A stretch of 64,000 bases of DNA from BOG-908 sp965198855 (lineage in GTDB: Bacteria; Pseudomonadota; Alphaproteobacteria; Acetobacterales; Acetobacteraceae): assembly GCA_965198855.1 (NCBI GenBank), contig CBDAPZ010000001.1, positions 2,852,001 to 2,916,000 of the forward strand, given 5' to 3'. Of the stretch, positions 7,637-16,064 are shown one piece after another. Position 1 is the stretch's first letter. Every line of letters starts with the position of its first letter. Below the pieces are notes generated by a model. That model did no database searches, was not told the origin of the DNA, and saw only the letters and a list, made by a program, of their open reading frames with translations. A program made the position numbers and the translations under genes.

Positions 7637-9496
7637 ATGAAGCAGGAAGGTAAGCGCAACGGCGTGTTTACACGTCGTGCCCTGCTGCTGATGGCGGGGC
7701 AGACCGCAGCACTCGGCGCGCTCGGCATCAAGCTCTATCGCGTGCAGGTGGAGGAGGGCGCGAAATACGCTACTCTGGCCGAAAGCAATCGCGTCAGTGC
7801 GCGGCTCATCGCCTCGCCACGCGGCCGTATCCTCGATCGTTTTGGCCAGGTGCTCGCCGGCAACAACCTCAACTGGCGCGCGCTGATCCTGGCCGAGGAA
7901 ACCACCGACCTGCAGGCAACACTCGCGGCCTTCGACCGCCTCGTCCCGCTCGACGACCATGACCGCGCACGCATCGAGCGCGACATGAAGCACAACCGCC
8001 GTTTCATCCCCGTCACCGTCAAGGACTTCCTGAACTGGGATGATATGGCCAAGATCGAGGTGAACGCCCCCGATCTGCCGGGCGTGCTCGTCGATGTCGG
8101 CACCACGCGGTTCTATCCGTTCGGCCCTGATCTTGCGCATATCGTGGGCTATGTCGCTCCGCCCAGCGAACAGGATCTGGGCGACGACCCGGTGCTCGCC
8201 TTGCCTGGCGTGCGCGTCGGCCGCGCCGGTATCGAGCAGTTCCGCGAGGAGGATCTGCGCGGAGATGCCGGCGAAGTGCAGATGGAGGTCAATTCCGTCG
8301 GCCGCGTGATCCGCGAGCTCGATCGCACGGATGGGACGGCAGGCGATGAAGTCGCCCTTACCATCGATGCGGATCTGCAACGCACCGTGCTCGGCCGCCT
8401 TGGCGATGCGACCGCCAGCGCGGTGGTGATGGATTGCACGAACGGCGAAGTGCTCGCGATGACCACGACACCGAGTTTCGATCCCACCCTGTTCGACAGC
8501 GGAGTTTCCGAAAAACAATGGATCGAGTGGACCGCCGACCGCAAGACGCCACTGATCAACAAGGCCACTGCCGGCGTCTATCCGCCAGGCTCCACCTTCA
8601 AGATGGCGGTGGGCATCGCAGGATTGAAGGCGGGCGCGATCACGACGGAGACCTATATCAGTTGCCCCGGCTTCATCGATTTTGGGAACACCCGTTTTCA
8701 TTGCTGGCGCAAGCGCGGCCATGGTTCGCTGAATTTGCGTGGTGGCCTGAAGAATTCCTGTGACGTGTTCTTCTATGAAGTTGCACGTCGCACTGGCATT
8801 GACGCGATCGCGGAGACCGCCAACGCCTTCAGCTTCGGCGTCGATACCGGCGTGGACCTGCCGGGCGCCCGCAAAGGCCTGATGCCGACACAACAATGGC
8901 GCCGCCGGCACGGCCATGCCTGGAACATCGGCGACACCATCAGCTGCGGCATCGGCCAGGGATACATTCAGGCCACACCTCTGCAATTGGCAACCTATGT
9001 CAGCCGCATCGCCACCGGCCGCGCCGTCGTGCCGCACGTGACACGCACGATTGCCGGCACGCTGCAGGCCGGTGCGCATCCCGATGATTTCCCGGTGCTG
9101 GACGTCTCGGAAGACGCGCTGGAGGCGGTGCGCGGCGGCATGTTCGCCGTGGTCAATGAATATGGCGGCAGCGGGAAAACCGCGCGGCTGAACATTCCGG
9201 GCGTGCAGATGGCCGGCAAGACTGGATCGAGTCAGGTGCGGCAGGTCAGCCGCTGGGCCCGTGAGCACGGGCATTTCAACAGCGCCATGTTGCCTTGGCA
9301 ATTCCGCCCGCACGCGCTGTTCGTCTGCTACGCGCCCTACGATGCCCCGCGCTACGCGGTCGCCGTCGTCGTGGAACATGGCGACGCCGGCGCCAAGGTT
9401 GCAGCCCCCCTTGCCCGCGACATCATGGAAGACACGCTCACCAGGGATCCCGCCAAGCGCCAGGTCGCACCGGGGCAGACCGTGGCACAGAAATGA
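7637..9496 (+). CDS. mrdA: Penicillin-binding protein 2 (elongation transpeptidase)
   Basis: The protein has 619 residues. A short cytoplasmic tail and one membrane segment (about 13-28) are followed by the dimerisation/pedestal domain with RGRILDRFGQVLAGN near 65. The transpeptidase domain has catalytic Ser319 in PGSTFKM, the second motif SCD at Ser374 (the SxD form known from PBP2) and the KTG motif with Lys528. It cross-links peptidoglycan along the cell side wall together with RodA and MreBCD. It closes the mre cluster. No rodA follows, so rodA must be elsewhere. The start is the ATG at 7637 behind GCGGACCCTTTAAGC. Confidence 0.96.
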   Translation: MKQEGKRNGVFTRRALLLMAGQTAALGALGIKLYRVQVEEGAKYATLAESNRVSARLIASPRGRILDRFGQVLAGNNLNWRALILAEETTDLQATLAAFDRLVPLDDHDRARIERDMKHNRRFIPVTVKDFLNWDDMAKIEVNAPDLPGVLVDVGTTRFYPFGPDLAHIVGYVAPPSEQDLGDDPVLALPGVRVGRAGIEQFREEDLRGDAGEVQMEVNSVGRVIRELDRTDGTAGDEVALTIDADLQRTVLGRLGDATASAVVMDCTNGEVLAMTTTPSFDPTLFDSGVSEKQWIEWTADRKTPLINKATAGVYPPGSTFKMAVGIAGLKAGAITTETYISCPGFIDFGNTRFHCWRKRGHGSLNLRGGLKNSCDVFFYEVARRTGIDAIAETANAFSFGVDTGVDLPGARKGLMPTQQWRRRHGHAWNIGDTISCGIGQGYIQATPLQLATYVSRIATGRAVVPHVTRTIAGTLQAGAHPDDFPVLDVSEDALEAVRGGMFAVVNEYGGSGKTARLNIPGVQMAGKTGSSQVRQVSRWAREHGHFNSAMLPWQFRPHALFVCYAPYDAPRYAVAVVVEHGDAGAKVAAPLARDIMEDTLTRDPAKRQVAPGQTVAQK

Positions 9497-9512
9497 CGCG
9501 TGGCTGGCGGGC

Positions 9513-9809
9513 CTAGATGGAGAACTGTGACCCTGCAGACAACGCCTGCTGAACCGCATCTGCGTCGCCCGCGATCGCTTTCAGATAGGCGCGCGCCGTC
9601 TGATCAGGCTGAGCCGCACCCTGTTCCCAATCCCGTAGCGTGCCGAGTGGTATTTGGAACCGTATCGAAAACTCTTCCTGCGTAAGACCAAGCGCACGCC
9701 GGATGATTTTAAGACGCGGCGTTTGTTTCAACTGATCCATATCCGCTTCTGCAAGAGACTGCGCGTCAGGGTCGGCGAGAGAAGCTGCATGCCGCTCTTC
9801 CTCGCTCAT
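9513..9809 (-). CDS. HTH (XRE-type) antitoxin, orphan partner of a broken BrnT-like toxin
   Basis: The protein has 98 residues. An acidic N-terminal segment (MSEEERHAASLADPDAQSL) is followed by an XRE-like helix-turn-helix (about 30-65, IIRRALGLTQEEFSIRFQIPLGTLRDWEQG) and a short C-terminal tail. This arrangement is known from HTH antitoxins that pair with BrnT/DUF4258 toxins in place of BrnA. Its ATG overlaps the stop of an upstream fragment that retains only the N-terminal BrnT region, so the antitoxin appears to be left without a working toxin. It is convergent with mrdA, only 16 bases apart. Confidence 0.75.
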   Translation of the reverse strand: MSEEERHAASLADPDAQSLAEADMDQLKQTPRLKIIRRALGLTQEEFSIRFQIPLGTLRDWEQGAAQPDQTARAYLKAIAGDADAVQQALSAGSQFSI

Positions 9810-9946
9810 TGCGCCGAGGCGGCTCCGATCGCAAAAGGATCAGAGACTACGCCGCACGCTGCCTCGAAACTCACCCCATGCTTCTGCAGGTTCAAGGCAG
9901 CTTTGACACCATCCCATTCGAAGGCCTTACCGCTCGTTACTACTGC
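9806..9946 (-). pseudogene. Remnant of a BrnT-family toxin (N-terminal part only)
   Basis: On the minus strand the frame reads ...FEWDGVKAALNLQKHGVSF then EAACGVVSDPFAIGAAS and a stop. The pattern F.WD..KA..N..KHGVSF.EA..VF.DP is the N-terminal signature of BrnT ribonuclease toxins, which are normally about 90 residues. Only about 40 remain: the C-terminal catalytic strands are missing and no ATG, GTG or TTG lies between the upstream in-frame TAA (9947-9949) and the homology. The stop codon overlaps the antitoxin ATG (ATGA), the usual coupling in intact pairs. I infer a decayed toxin gene. Confidence 0.65.
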
Positions 9947-9956
9947 TTAGCAGTAG
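9940..9956. promoter_or_regulatory. 17-bp palindrome upstream of the antitoxin/toxin remnant
   Basis: CTACTGCT and AGCAGTAG are exact reverse complements around one base. The palindrome sits just before the toxin remnant, where a toxin-antitoxin operator would be expected. A closely similar hairpin overlaps the end of choV at 56513-56540, so it may instead be a small terminator-type repeat. Confidence 0.4.
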
Positions 9957-10089
9957 ATACGCCGATTGTCCAGAGTAGAGCCTTACCTCGCCAACACCGC
10001 CCGACGCGCATGGCATTTCACCAATGCTTGCCCCACCGCGTCCCAGACCATAGAACCCAAACGCGACCTCCACCCGGAATGCTCTAAAC

Positions 10090-10482
10090 ATGCGCTTCAC
10101 CGTCGACCGGCTCGATCATATCGTCCTGACCTGCGAGGACGTGGAAATCACCGCCGCCTGGTACCAGCGCGTGCTCGGCATGGAACGCGAAGATTTCGGC
10201 GCCGAAAACCGCTGCGCCCTGAATTTCGGCGGCCAGAAAATCAATGTGCGCCCCAAAGGACAACTCACCTGGACCACCGGCCGCGAAGCCGTGCCAGGCA
10301 GCGCCGACCTCTGCTTCGTTACCGCCGTGGGACCGGAAGACGTCGTCGGACACCTGCACTCCTGCGGGATCGTCATCGAACAAGGCGTGGTCAAACGCGA
10401 AGGCGCATTGGGGGAGATCAGCTCCGTCTACTGCCGGGATCCGGATGGAAACCTGATCGAGATCGCTTCTTATCTTGAGTAA
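10090..10482 (+). CDS. VOC family (glyoxalase/dioxygenase-fold) protein
   Basis: The protein has 130 residues and is a single VOC domain. It opens with RLDHIVLTCEDVEITAAWYQRVLGM, the usual beta-alpha start with a metal-binding His. HLHSCG follows in the second half, and it closes with CRDPDGNLIEIASY, where the final Glu is the typical second metal ligand. Such proteins bind a divalent metal and act on thiol adducts, catechols or antibiotics; the substrate cannot be told from sequence. The ATG at 10090 matches the domain edge. It lies upstream of queA, separated by two strong GC-rich hairpins, so the two are probably separate transcripts. Confidence 0.88.
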   Translation: MRFTVDRLDHIVLTCEDVEITAAWYQRVLGMEREDFGAENRCALNFGGQKINVRPKGQLTWTTGREAVPGSADLCFVTAVGPEDVVGHLHSCGIVIEQGVVKREGALGEISSVYCRDPDGNLIEIASYLE

Positions 10483-10492
10483 CATCACAGAA

Positions 10493-10541
10493 CCGGGGCG
10501 CTGCCCCGGCCCCCGCTAGGGGAATGAAGCCATTCCCCTAG
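10493..10541. repeat. GC-rich double palindrome overlapping the 5' edge of queA
   Basis: CCGGGGC (10493-10499) pairs with GCCCCGG (10503-10509). Then CTAGGGGAATG (10516-10526) pairs with CATTCCCCTAG (10531-10541) around AAGC. The second stem contains an ATG (10524) that leads straight into a TAG. Its position between the VOC gene and queA suggests a terminator, but the element reaches into the place where queA should start. Confidence 0.7.
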
Positions 10542-10555
10542 GACCCCAGCGCGAT

Positions 10556-11599
10556 CTGCTGACCGACGATTTCGATTTTGCGCTGCCTGATGAGCTGATC
10601 GCACAGCAGCCGGCTAATCCAAAAGACTCGGCAAAACTTCTGCACGTCGAAAACAAATTGCACGACAAGACCATTGCCGACCTGCCGGACCTGCTGCAGC
10701 CAGGCGACCTGCTCGTCGCCAACGACACACGCGTCATCCCCGCACAGCTCCAAGCCCACCGCGGCACTGCCCGCATCGGCATCACCCTCGACCGCCCGCT
10801 CCCCGATGGCACCTGGCACGCCCTCGCCCGCAACGCCCGCCGCCTGCACCCGGGCGACATAATCGCCTTCGACAACGCCGAAAACTTCACCGCCACCATA
10901 ACCACCCGCGACACCGATGGCGGCGTCACCCTGCGTTTCGACCGCGACGGCCTTGCCCTCTCGGCCGCCCTCGCAACCTCCGGCGCCCTCGCCCTCCCGC
11001 CCTATATCGACCGCCCCAACGGCCCCACCGCGCGGGACGCCATCGACTACCAAACGGTATTCGCCACCCATGAAGGCGCCGTCGCCGCCCCCACTGCAGG
11101 GCTGCATTTCGCCGCCCCGTTGCTCGACCGACTGGCCGCGAGAAACATCGGCCGCGTCACCCTCACTTTGCATGTCGGTGCCGGCACCTTCCTCCCCGTC
11201 CGCACCGGCAACGTCAAAGACCACAAACTGCACGCCGAACGCGGCTTCCTCTCCGCCGAAACGGCCGACCATATCAACGCCACCCGTGCTGCCGGCGGCC
11301 GTATCGTCGCCATCGGCACCACCAGTCTCCGGCTCCTCGAATCCGCCTGCGATGAACAAGGAAAAATCCAATCTTTCGCGGGGGAGACCGACATCTTCAT
11401 CACCCCAGGCGGTCGCCCGATCCGATCCGCAGACCTGCTGATGACCAACTTCCATTTGCCCCGCTCCACCCTCTTCATGCTCGTCTGCGCCTTCGCCGGC
11501 ACCGCCCGTATGAAGGCCGCCTACGCACACGCCATCGCCGCCAAATACCGCTTCTACTCCTACGGCGATGCCACCCTCCTGCACCGGCACACCCCATGA
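10556..11599 (+). CDS. queA: S-adenosylmethionine:tRNA ribosyltransferase-isomerase
   Basis: The protein is about 347 residues from the start chosen here. QueA moves the ribosyl group of S-adenosylmethionine onto 7-aminomethyl-7-deazaguanine in tRNA, giving epoxyqueuosine. Clear family segments are DDFDFALPDELIAQQPA at the N-terminus, GDLLVANDTRVIPAQL, EGAVAAPTAGLHF, LHVGAGTFLPVRT and TNFHLPRSTLFMLV. The frame is open only from 10520, after a TAG at 10517. Between there and the conserved N-terminus there is no ATG, GTG or TTG; CTG at 10556 or 10559 is the best candidate, and TTG at 10658 would remove conserved residues. The end overlaps tgt by 4 bases (ATGA), the usual queuosine pair. Confidence 0.88.
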   Translation: MLTDDFDFALPDELIAQQPANPKDSAKLLHVENKLHDKTIADLPDLLQPGDLLVANDTRVIPAQLQAHRGTARIGITLDRPLPDGTWHALARNARRLHPGDIIAFDNAENFTATITTRDTDGGVTLRFDRDGLALSAALATSGALALPPYIDRPNGPTARDAIDYQTVFATHEGAVAAPTAGLHFAAPLLDRLAARNIGRVTLTLHVGAGTFLPVRTGNVKDHKLHAERGFLSAETADHINATRAAGGRIVAIGTTSLRLLESACDEQGKIQSFAGETDIFITPGGRPIRSADLLMTNFHLPRSTLFMLVCAFAGTARMKAAYAHAIAAKYRFYSYGDATLLHRHTP

Positions 11600-12717
11600 C
11601 CGCCTTCGCCTGGACCCATGAGGCAACGGACGGCACCGCCCGCGCCGGTATCCTGCGAACGGCCCATGGCGACGTTCCAACCCCCACCTTCATGCCCGTC
11701 GGCACCGCCGCCACCGTCAAAGCCATGACCGCGGACGCCGTGCGCAGCACCGGCGCGGGCATCGTGCTCGGCAATACCTATCACCTCATGCTGCGCCCCG
11801 GCGCCGAACGCGCGGGAAAACTCGGCGGTCTGCACCGCATGATGGACTGGCCAGGCCCTATCCTGACCGATTCAGGCGGCTTCCAGATCATGTCGCTTGG
11901 CAAGCTCCGCACGCTCGACGAAGACGGCGTGAGCTTCCGCTCCCATCTAGACGGCACGCAATATCGCCTCACACCAGAACGTTCGATGGAGATTCAGCAT
12001 CTTCTCGATTCCACCATCACCATGGTGCTCGACGAGTGCACGCCATTTCCCGCCACCCATGCCGAAGCCGGCGCCTCGATGGAAATGTCCATGCGCTGGG
12101 CCGCCCGCAGCAAGGCAGCCTTCATCCCCCGCGCAGGCTACGCCCTGTTCGGCATCGTCCAGGGCGGAATCTACCCAGATCTGCGGAAAATCTCCGCCGA
12201 CGCACTGACCGGACTCGACTTCGACGGCTACGCGATCGGCGGCCTCGCGGTCGGCGAAGGCCAGGCCGCGATGTTCGAAACACTGGAGATCACCACGCCC
12301 TCGCTGCCCGCGGACAAGCCACGCTACCTGATGGGTGTCGGCACGCCCGACGACCTGATCGGCGGCGTGCAGCGCGGCGTGGACATGTTCGATTGCGTGA
12401 TGCCGACCCGTGCCGGCCGTACCGGCCGCGCCTTCACCAGCGGCGGCATCCTGAACATGCGCAACGCGCGCCACACCGAGGATACCGGCCCGATCGATCC
12501 TGCCTGCGCCTGCCCTGCCTGCAGCAAGCACAGCCGCGCCTACCTGCATCATCTGTTCCGGTGCGACGAGATGCTCGGCCCGATCCTGCTGACCTGGCAC
12601 AACCTCACCTACTACCAGTCGCTCATGCGTGGCCTGCGCGAGGCGATCCGGGGCGGCTGTCTGGACCGCCATGCGAAGTCGGTCCGCGCCGGATGGGCCC
12701 TGCCCCCGCAACCCTGA
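11596..12717 (+). CDS. tgt: tRNA-guanine transglycosylase
   Basis: The protein has 373 residues, normal for bacterial Tgt. It exchanges guanine-34 in the anticodons of Asp, Asn, His and Tyr tRNAs for the queuosine precursor preQ1. Visible motifs are GTAATVKAMT, the catalytic LTDSGGFQIMSLG (Asp), FDCVMPTRAGRTGRAF with the second Asp, and the zinc site CACPACSKHSRAYLHHLF (three Cys and His). It begins inside the queA stop (ATGA overlap), so the two are translationally coupled. QueA acts after Tgt, so the pair belongs to one pathway. Confidence 0.97.
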   Translation: MTAFAWTHEATDGTARAGILRTAHGDVPTPTFMPVGTAATVKAMTADAVRSTGAGIVLGNTYHLMLRPGAERAGKLGGLHRMMDWPGPILTDSGGFQIMSLGKLRTLDEDGVSFRSHLDGTQYRLTPERSMEIQHLLDSTITMVLDECTPFPATHAEAGASMEMSMRWAARSKAAFIPRAGYALFGIVQGGIYPDLRKISADALTGLDFDGYAIGGLAVGEGQAAMFETLEITTPSLPADKPRYLMGVGTPDDLIGGVQRGVDMFDCVMPTRAGRTGRAFTSGGILNMRNARHTEDTGPIDPACACPACSKHSRAYLHHLFRCDEMLGPILLTWHNLTYYQSLMRGLREAIRGGCLDRHAKSVRAGWALPPQP

Positions 12718-12948
12718 AAATTTTTTCGGAACGCTCCCGCAGACCGGCAGCAGGAAACCGGCGGCTGCCGAAACGCGGCCAAGACAGCAACAAAACCGCT
12801 TAAACGATTGAACTCGCTAGTAGATGGCCTACCCACGAGAATAAACAACGATCGTTGAGGCCCTCGCCACCTACCTATTTGCTGCAATGCAACACGGAAA
12901 CCGATAGATATATCAGTCGTCCGTTGCGTTGCAGCACGATTGTTTCGT

Positions 12949-12978
12949 TTGACGGGCGCAAAAATGCCTGATTATGAT
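12949..12978 (+). promoter_or_regulatory. Sigma70-like promoter before the small membrane peptide gene
   Basis: TTGACG (12949-12954) and TATGAT (12973-12978) are separated by 18 bases. The start codon at 13017 lies about 30 bases beyond the expected transcription start, with GAGGAGG in between. This is the clearest -35/-10 pair in the window. The remaining sequence between tgt and this promoter (12718-12948) shows no gene; only a weak 7-bp stem (CGGCAGC/GCTGCCG) follows tgt. Confidence 0.5.
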
Positions 12979-13016
12979 AATCGCGGGAAAAATGACTAAC
13001 CTGAGGAGGCCCTCCG

Positions 13017-13124
13017 ATGAGCGCTCAACAGCCAACCCGTCGTCTCCATCTGGCGCATGAATGCCTGTATGTGGCCGCCGGGCTTGTCGTTGCGGCAGCC
13101 TTGATATGGCATCTCGTCGCATAA
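13017..13124 (+). CDS. Tiny single-pass membrane peptide (35 aa)
   Basis: The 35-residue frame MSAQQPTRRLHLAHECLY continues into one hydrophobic helix (VAAGLVVAAALIWHLVA). It is preceded by a strong ribosome-binding site (GAGGAGG, 7 bases before the ATG) and a good sigma70-like promoter at 12949-12978. A positively charged N-terminus and a single helix at the C-terminus suggest a small inner-membrane protein. It is too short to assign to a family. It stands alone between tgt and a large membrane protein gene. Confidence 0.55.
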   Translation: MSAQQPTRRLHLAHECLYVAAGLVVAAALIWHLVA

Positions 13125-13218
13125 CAAGACCGCCAAGTTTAGGCAGGAAACGTCCCCAATAAAAATAATAAGCCTTCAGGTTCTATCTCCGGATATACGT
13201 GTTTGAACGATTAGGTCC

Positions 13219-13239
13219 GCGGGGGATACAAACCCCCGC
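13219..13239 (+). terminator. Short GC-rich hairpin
   Basis: GCGGGGG pairs with CCCCCGC around ATACAAA, about 95 bases after the small membrane peptide gene. There is no T-run. It could end that transcript or be part of the leader of the next gene. Confidence 0.35.
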
Positions 13240-13311
13240 TGAACATCGTTAACTAGATCCGCAGGCCTGCGACGGCGGCATTCATACCTCTCGTCAGGCA
13301 CACATACGAAA

Positions 13312-14940
13312 ATGAATTTTGGTAGATGGGCGGGCTCCGCCGCTGAGCGCCTGCGCCGGGCGGGCTTCCAACCGGCATTTCTGTCACTGCTCACCTGTTT
13401 GCTGGCATGTCGCTATCTCTGGGCACATGCAAACAAGCCGATACGCGCCCATAACCTTGTGGCCCGTGCCTGGTTCGGGTGGGCGGACCAGAGCGAATAC
13501 CTCCGGGCGGCTATGGCATGGGCGTCCTGGACTCTCACCCCCTCGGAACATCATTATCCCGCAGGCTATGCGCTTCTCGCCGCGCCGTTCGTGGCACTGT
13601 TTCCAGACGAACCGTTCATCCTCGTGGACCTGCTCTGCTGGGTCGCTTCATTATGGGTCTTTGCAGCCCTTGCCGTGCAGCTCCTTCCAGGATTGTACCT
13701 GGCGAGAACGGTCGGCGGATTCGTGTTCTTTCTCGCTACGGTCGCAAATACCAGCCTGTTCTATACCTGGCTGACGCCCTGGACGAGCACGCCTGCGACA
13801 CTCTGCATCTACCTGGCGCTCCTGGCTGCTGTACATTACGCCAACGCCGCCAGCCTGCGCCTGGCGTTTGCAGCATCCTTGGCAGCCGGGCTGACCATCC
13901 TGTTCCGGCCAACGGACAGCGTCGTTGTCGGCCTACCCGTCGCATTGTTCCTGGCCGTGTGCACAGTCCGCCAACCGCGCGGCATGTCGCTGTTTCGCCT
14001 CGCCGTTTGCGCCGGCGCGGGATTCGTGATCGGTCCAATCCTGCTGGTGGCCACCCATGTCGCGACACACGGATTGACCCTCGGCTCATACATCGAGGAA
14101 GCGGGGCAGATCGGTTTCGAGTGGCGCCTGCTGCCGCTGCGCTGGGTCACCTTGATGCTCAACCCGAAACCGCTCTACCCCGAGGGAACAGGCCTCGCCC
14201 AAGCCTATTGGTGGATCCTGCCCGGTATGGCCGGCATCATCACCGGCATTCTTGCCGACCGCGGCCGCCGCCTCCACCACCTTTTCGTCGGTGGCACGGC
14301 GATCCTGTTCACCTGCATGTATCTCTGCTACCGCGATTTGCACGTACCGGGCTTGTTCGGCTTCAACAACCAGCATTATTTCAAATGGGTTATCCCGGTT
14401 TTTGCACTCTATTGTGCCGGCCTCGCACGCTTTCTCTTCGTCGAACGCAAGCTTGCTGCGGTCGCAGCCGCAACCGCAGTGATCATATCGCTGAGTTGCT
14501 GGCGCGCCGAACTGGTCGCTATCGCCGCGCCACCGGGTGCCGCCGTGCTGCCGGATGGCCACGGCCTGGTGCTGCCGGGCGGCCCAGCACCACTCGACAT
14601 TGCCTATCTTGCAGCTTCACCCGACGATTTCATCGGGTTGTACCTGGGCCATCACACGATCGACCAAGGCAGCACCATCTGGCATGCCAATTCCGACTTC
14701 AAGATATTCCCGATCCCGCTCGGTTTCATGCTGCTGCCGTTGCGCGTGCTCCCGCAACAACCATCGATCTTGCATCTGCAATCGGCTGTCACGTTGAACA
14801 CATACGAAAAGGTGTTTTCCGCGCGACAACGGGTCGTGTTCGGCCTGCCCTGCATGATCCTGCACAAGCGGTCATCGTGCCAATATACGAACGGGCTGGG
14901 ATGGAACGCGCTGCACATTGCTCCGGTACATGCAGAATAA
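13312..14940 (+). CDS. Multi-pass membrane protein, GT-C-like glycosyltransferase candidate
   Basis: The protein has 542 residues, with about ten hydrophobic helices between 20 and 405. The first extracytoplasmic loop contains an acidic pair region (ARAWFGWADQSEYLRAA), and HHYPAGYALLAAPFVALFPDE follows. That order, one helix, then an Asp-containing loop, then many helices and a soluble C-terminal part (about 405-542), resembles GT-C sugar transferases that use lipid-linked donors. No family-specific motif is certain, so the enzyme assignment is inference. The gene stands alone, and an AT-rich family-A hairpin follows the stop. Confidence 0.6.
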   Translation: MNFGRWAGSAAERLRRAGFQPAFLSLLTCLLACRYLWAHANKPIRAHNLVARAWFGWADQSEYLRAAMAWASWTLTPSEHHYPAGYALLAAPFVALFPDEPFILVDLLCWVASLWVFAALAVQLLPGLYLARTVGGFVFFLATVANTSLFYTWLTPWTSTPATLCIYLALLAAVHYANAASLRLAFAASLAAGLTILFRPTDSVVVGLPVALFLAVCTVRQPRGMSLFRLAVCAGAGFVIGPILLVATHVATHGLTLGSYIEEAGQIGFEWRLLPLRWVTLMLNPKPLYPEGTGLAQAYWWILPGMAGIITGILADRGRRLHHLFVGGTAILFTCMYLCYRDLHVPGLFGFNNQHYFKWVIPVFALYCAGLARFLFVERKLAAVAAATAVIISLSCWRAELVAIAAPPGAAVLPDGHGLVLPGGPAPLDIAYLAASPDDFIGLYLGHHTIDQGSTIWHANSDFKIFPIPLGFMLLPLRVLPQQPSILHLQSAVTLNTYEKVFSARQRVVFGLPCMILHKRSSCQYTNGLGWNALHIAPVHAE

Positions 14941-14961
14941 AAATAGGAAGAAAGAAAGGAT

Positions 14962-15000
14962 GTTCTTTTCTGAAGAAAAGAACCACAAGACTTTTATGTC
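14962..15000. repeat. Family A hairpin between convergent genes
   Basis: GTTCTTTTC pairs with GAAAAGAAC (14962-14983) and is followed by CACAAGACTTTTATGTC. It lies between the membrane protein gene and the convergent C39-like gene, so it probably ends both transcripts. Confidence 0.7.
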
Positions 15001-15029
15001 TTGGTTGCGCTCTGCCCCGTGAATCTTCG

Positions 15030-16052
15030 TTACGTCAATCGTGCGAGTAGTGCGACACCTAGAGCGGCGGGGTCGAGCGTCAGCGTGGTGGGCGCAGGCG
15101 GAGGTGGCGGCTTGCGGGCGCGCAACTCCGCGACCATTGCCTCGATGTGCATGGTGGCGGCTTGCCGCTCCTTCGCCAGCCTCACCCGCGCTGCCGCATC
15201 GTTGGCGAGAGCCGTCGTGATCTTGTCGCGCATGCCGCCGAGTTCGCCCATGAGACGTGCGATGTCCGGATGCGCGGCAGCACCGGGAATGGCGAGCGTG
15301 GCCGTTGCAAACGCATCGAGAGCGGCAAACATCTTTGCCGTATCGATCGCGGGTTTTGCCGGGCCGTCCGAAATATCCCCGTGCGCGTCCCACAGCAGAT
15401 CGCAGGACGGACAGCATAAGCGCGCCCATAGCCGCGCACGGCATGTGGCACCGAAACAGCCGAGTGCGGCGTGGGGGCGTAGCATCACCTGGTGATGGCA
15501 GCGCGGACACGCGATGTGTGCGGGAATAGGTGTGCGGCACGACGCACAAGCGGCAGTACTCTCATCCTGCGGGGTGCCGATGGCGATCAGCATGCTGCCG
15601 GTCACCTCCACAGTGTTGGCAGGTGCATCCCACAGCGAAAGCAATACGGCGTGCGGCAGAATACGTTCCGGACCGTTGGAGGGATCATGGATACGCACAT
15701 TGGTGGAATCCAGGCCGTTCAAAACAGTGTAGTGCCCATCTGCTTCGTTACGGGCCGAGCGGATGTGGAGGATGGCATGGATGCCCGTGGCCTCGCAGGC
15801 GCTCAATGTGCCGAGGCGGTCGCGTGCCTGCACCGCGACGGCGGAGAAGCCGCGTGCGATTGCGTCGGCTGCGATGAGGCAGGTGGTGGAAGCGACGCTG
15901 CCGCGCGCATTGCGCCGAGCGATGCGCGGCCAGATCTCCGATTGCGGCACCGGCTTCCCGAGTGCCCGGTAGATCATCGCCAGCGATGCTGCACCACAGC
16001 CGCGTGGCTCGATCTGCGCCTCGAAAGGCAATCCCGTTCCAAAGCCGTCCAT
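15030..16052 (-). CDS. C39-like cysteine peptidase with zinc ribbons, type VI island
   Basis: The protein has 340 residues. Residues 8-142 look like a papain-fold C39 peptidase domain: Gln13 and Cys19 in IEPRGCGAASLAMIYRALG, His107 in GHYTVLNG and Asp123 in IHDPSNG form the expected triad. Two zinc-ribbon-like clusters follow (Cys169, 172, 182, 185; then Cys199, 204, 213/214, 217). The C-terminal 100 residues are Ala-rich helices with a likely coiled coil and a Pro-rich stretch. The gene is last in the vgrG-PAAR group, 12 bases after PAAR, with RBS GAGAGGAA. I infer a secreted effector or a processing enzyme of the spike. No immunity gene is obvious. The ATG at 16052 is preferred to a TTG one codon earlier. 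Confidence 0.7.
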   Translation of the reverse strand: MDGFGTGLPFEAQIEPRGCGAASLAMIYRALGKPVPQSEIWPRIARRNARGSVASTTCLIAADAIARGFSAVAVQARDRLGTLSACEATGIHAILHIRSARNEADGHYTVLNGLDSTNVRIHDPSNGPERILPHAVLLSLWDAPANTVEVTGSMLIAIGTPQDESTAACASCRTPIPAHIACPRCHHQVMLRPHAALGCFGATCRARLWARLCCPSCDLLWDAHGDISDGPAKPAIDTAKMFAALDAFATATLAIPGAAAHPDIARLMGELGGMRDKITTALANDAAARVRLAKERQAATMHIEAMVAELRARKPPPPPAPTTLTLDPAALGVALLARLT

Positions 16053-16064
16053 CAAAATTTCCTC

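Noticed and set aside
7553..9559. Minus-strand open frame of 668 codons across mrdA
   Set aside because: It is a shadow of the PBP2 gene; His/Arg/Gly-rich with no domain.
10538..11680. Minus-strand Gly-rich open frame across queA
   Set aside because: A low-complexity antisense product; queA motifs on the plus strand are clear.
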